Source: Zonotrichia leucophrys gambelii (taxonomy: Eukaryota; Chordata; Aves; Passeriformes; Passerellidae). Taken from it: a stretch of 64,000 nucleotides of DNA. The notes under the pieces are model-generated. The model was given only the letters and a program-made list of their open reading frames with translations. It did no database searches and was not told where the DNA came from. The translations under genes and the position numbers were made by a program. The stretch's first letter is position 1, and the number at the start of each line of letters is the position of its first letter. Of this stretch, positions 63,026 to 64,000 are shown piece by piece. The DNA is taken from positions 46,358,585 through 46,422,584 of the forward strand of contig NC_088170.1 of NCBI RefSeq assembly GCF_028769735.1. Direction: 5' to 3'.

Positions 63026-64000
63026 TGTCGTGGTTTGACCAGGAAGGAGTGGGAATTCTGGGAAGCTGTGGTCAAACCAATGAAGGTTTTGGGTTTCATA
63101 CTGACACCTGGTGTAGCCAGTGGGGTTTGGACACACCTCCGAGAATACACAGGGGTTAAAAGCAAGGCACTGCCCTTGGCACTTTCTCTTTTGGACATCG
63201 CGGCGAGGAGTTCAGATCTCTCTCCCCCGCCCAGCCTGTTGCTGCTGGGCGGGGGAGGGGCCGGCCATGCGGTAGGCCCGGGGCCTGGACAGAGATGGGG
63301 TTGAGGGGGCTTCGGGGGGCTTCGAGGATGGAAGGGTGGAAGATCCCAGAGAGTCAGCCCTCGGGCAGCCAGCCCCCCCAGGAGAGCAGCCAGCCAGGAG
63401 GAGAAGGAGGGAGAGTGCCCGGCCGGAGCGGCAGCGTGTGGGCAGCGTGCGTGGGAGTCGCTCCGGACCGACAGAGACTGAAAACTTTTAACCCTTTCTT
63501 GCATGATTGGGGCCTTGCAAAAATGCTAATCCTCCTCGAAGCTGAATAAGAAGGGAGATAAGAGATGAGATGTGGAGATGATTGGATGGGGAGAGATGAT
63601 TTGGAGTGGCCTTTTGGCTGGACTTTTCTCGTGGCTATGGACTCAGTTGTTCCTGTGACACAGACTGCATTTAGGGGGAGGCAGTGCCTCAAAACCAGGA
63701 AGGTTCTTCGTGAGGACCCCCCGGCCCCAGGGGGTTGGAAAAATATGGGGGGGACAGATGTCCCAAAAGCAGAGACTGTGCCTTTTTGGAGTGAGACAAG
63801 GCATCCTTGAAAGACAACCCTAAAAGCAGCTCTGGCCATGCGCAGTGGTGAGAGCACTGGGCATGGAAGGACGATGTTACAAGCGGCAGAAGGACTTTTT
63901 TTCCGGGCGGTGCCGAAGTAACAGAGAAGCACACGAGGTTTCAGTGTGTTTCCAGGAGAAGCCTATGGAACGAGAAGGACTCCTTTCCTCTTCATGAACT
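63026..64000 (+). mobile_element. endogenous retrovirus LTR, cut by the window edge
   Basis: The element starts TGTCGTGGTTTGACCAGGAA at 63026. It shifts abruptly to GC-rich sequence, with CCCGCCCAGCCTG and its complementary GGGCGGGGGA flanking a short loop at about 63225-63258, then has a long leader-like region to the edge. The last bases (GGACTCCTTTCCTCTTCATG) resemble a long passerine ERVL/ERVK-like LTR I remember. The right LTR end, any internal gag/pol and the target duplication lie outside, so provirus versus solo LTR cannot be decided. The candidate left duplication is GCACC at 63021-63025. Open frames of 80-192 codons here follow from GC content and are not genes. Confidence 0.75.
63224..63258. 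repeat. GC-rich inverted repeat in the LTR
   Basis: CCCCCGCCCAGC (about 63225-63236) is the reverse complement of GCTGGGCGGGGG (about 63245-63256), with CTGTTGCT between. It forms a very stable stem and contains GGGCGG/CCGCCC-type Sp1 sites, consistent with an LTR promoter. Confidence 0.8.

Noticed and set aside
63016..63932. Minus-strand frames of 162 and 192 codons at the right edge
   Set aside because: They run through a GC-rich LTR, start outside any promoter context, and show no retroviral or cellular motif.
1..64000. CRISPR arrays, tRNA or rRNA genes, bacterial operons
   Set aside because: There are no regularly spaced direct repeats with unique spacers, no tRNA-like A and B boxes in a cloverleaf context that I could see, and the genome type is clearly vertebrate.

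Overview
This window looks like songbird (passerine) nuclear DNA, mostly AT-rich intergenic or intronic sequence. There is no bacterial, viral or organelle gene organisation. The main evidence is the repeats. A CR1 LINE at about 6.48-8.26 kb still shows degraded reverse-transcriptase motifs in its minus-strand reading frames. A solo ERVK-type LTR at 50494-50881 has TG...CA ends and a perfect 6-bp target duplication (ATCAAG). A long LTR beginning TGTCGTGGTTTGACC enters at 63026 and is cut by the right edge. These LTRs match my memory of passerine LTR families; no database was searched.

Layout. 1-6.5 kb: AT-rich, no recognised gene. 6.5-8.3 kb: CR1. 8.3-28.8 kb: AT-rich, with a few exon-like islands (9331, 10474, 23317) and a TTGG microsatellite. 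28.86-30.1 kb: one probable LTR (plus) and one weaker LTR-like block (minus). 30.1-34.3 kb: AT-rich, with an exon-like island at 33627. 34.3-35.7 kb: a minus-strand LTR, a ten-copy ~37-bp minisatellite and a GC-rich tail. 35.7-42.4 kb: AT-rich, with an unusual pair of perfect hairpins at 40435-40502. 42.4-43.3 kb: a CpG island holding a purine-rich, G-quadruplex-prone minisatellite and a strong minus-strand CTCF-type motif. 43.3-57.8 kb: AT-rich, with a second CTCF-type motif (plus strand, 49228), the solo ERVK LTR and two open exon-like stretches (48.1-48.4 and 53.35-53.67 kb). 57.85-61.93 kb: the best gene evidence, five plus-strand exons that join in a consistent reading frame and end at a stop codon. 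62-63 kb: possible 3' UTR with two AATAAA signals. 63.03-64 kb: LTR running off the edge.

I do not recognise the product of the 57.85-61.93 kb gene. Upstream exon-like islands on the same strand could belong to it, which would make it a large gene with multi-kilobase introns, but AT-rich DNA of this size yields many chance open frames with splice-like ends. Those islands are scored low. Most of the ~60-155 aa open frames elsewhere overlap repeats or low-complexity tracts, or have no sign of selection that I can see.
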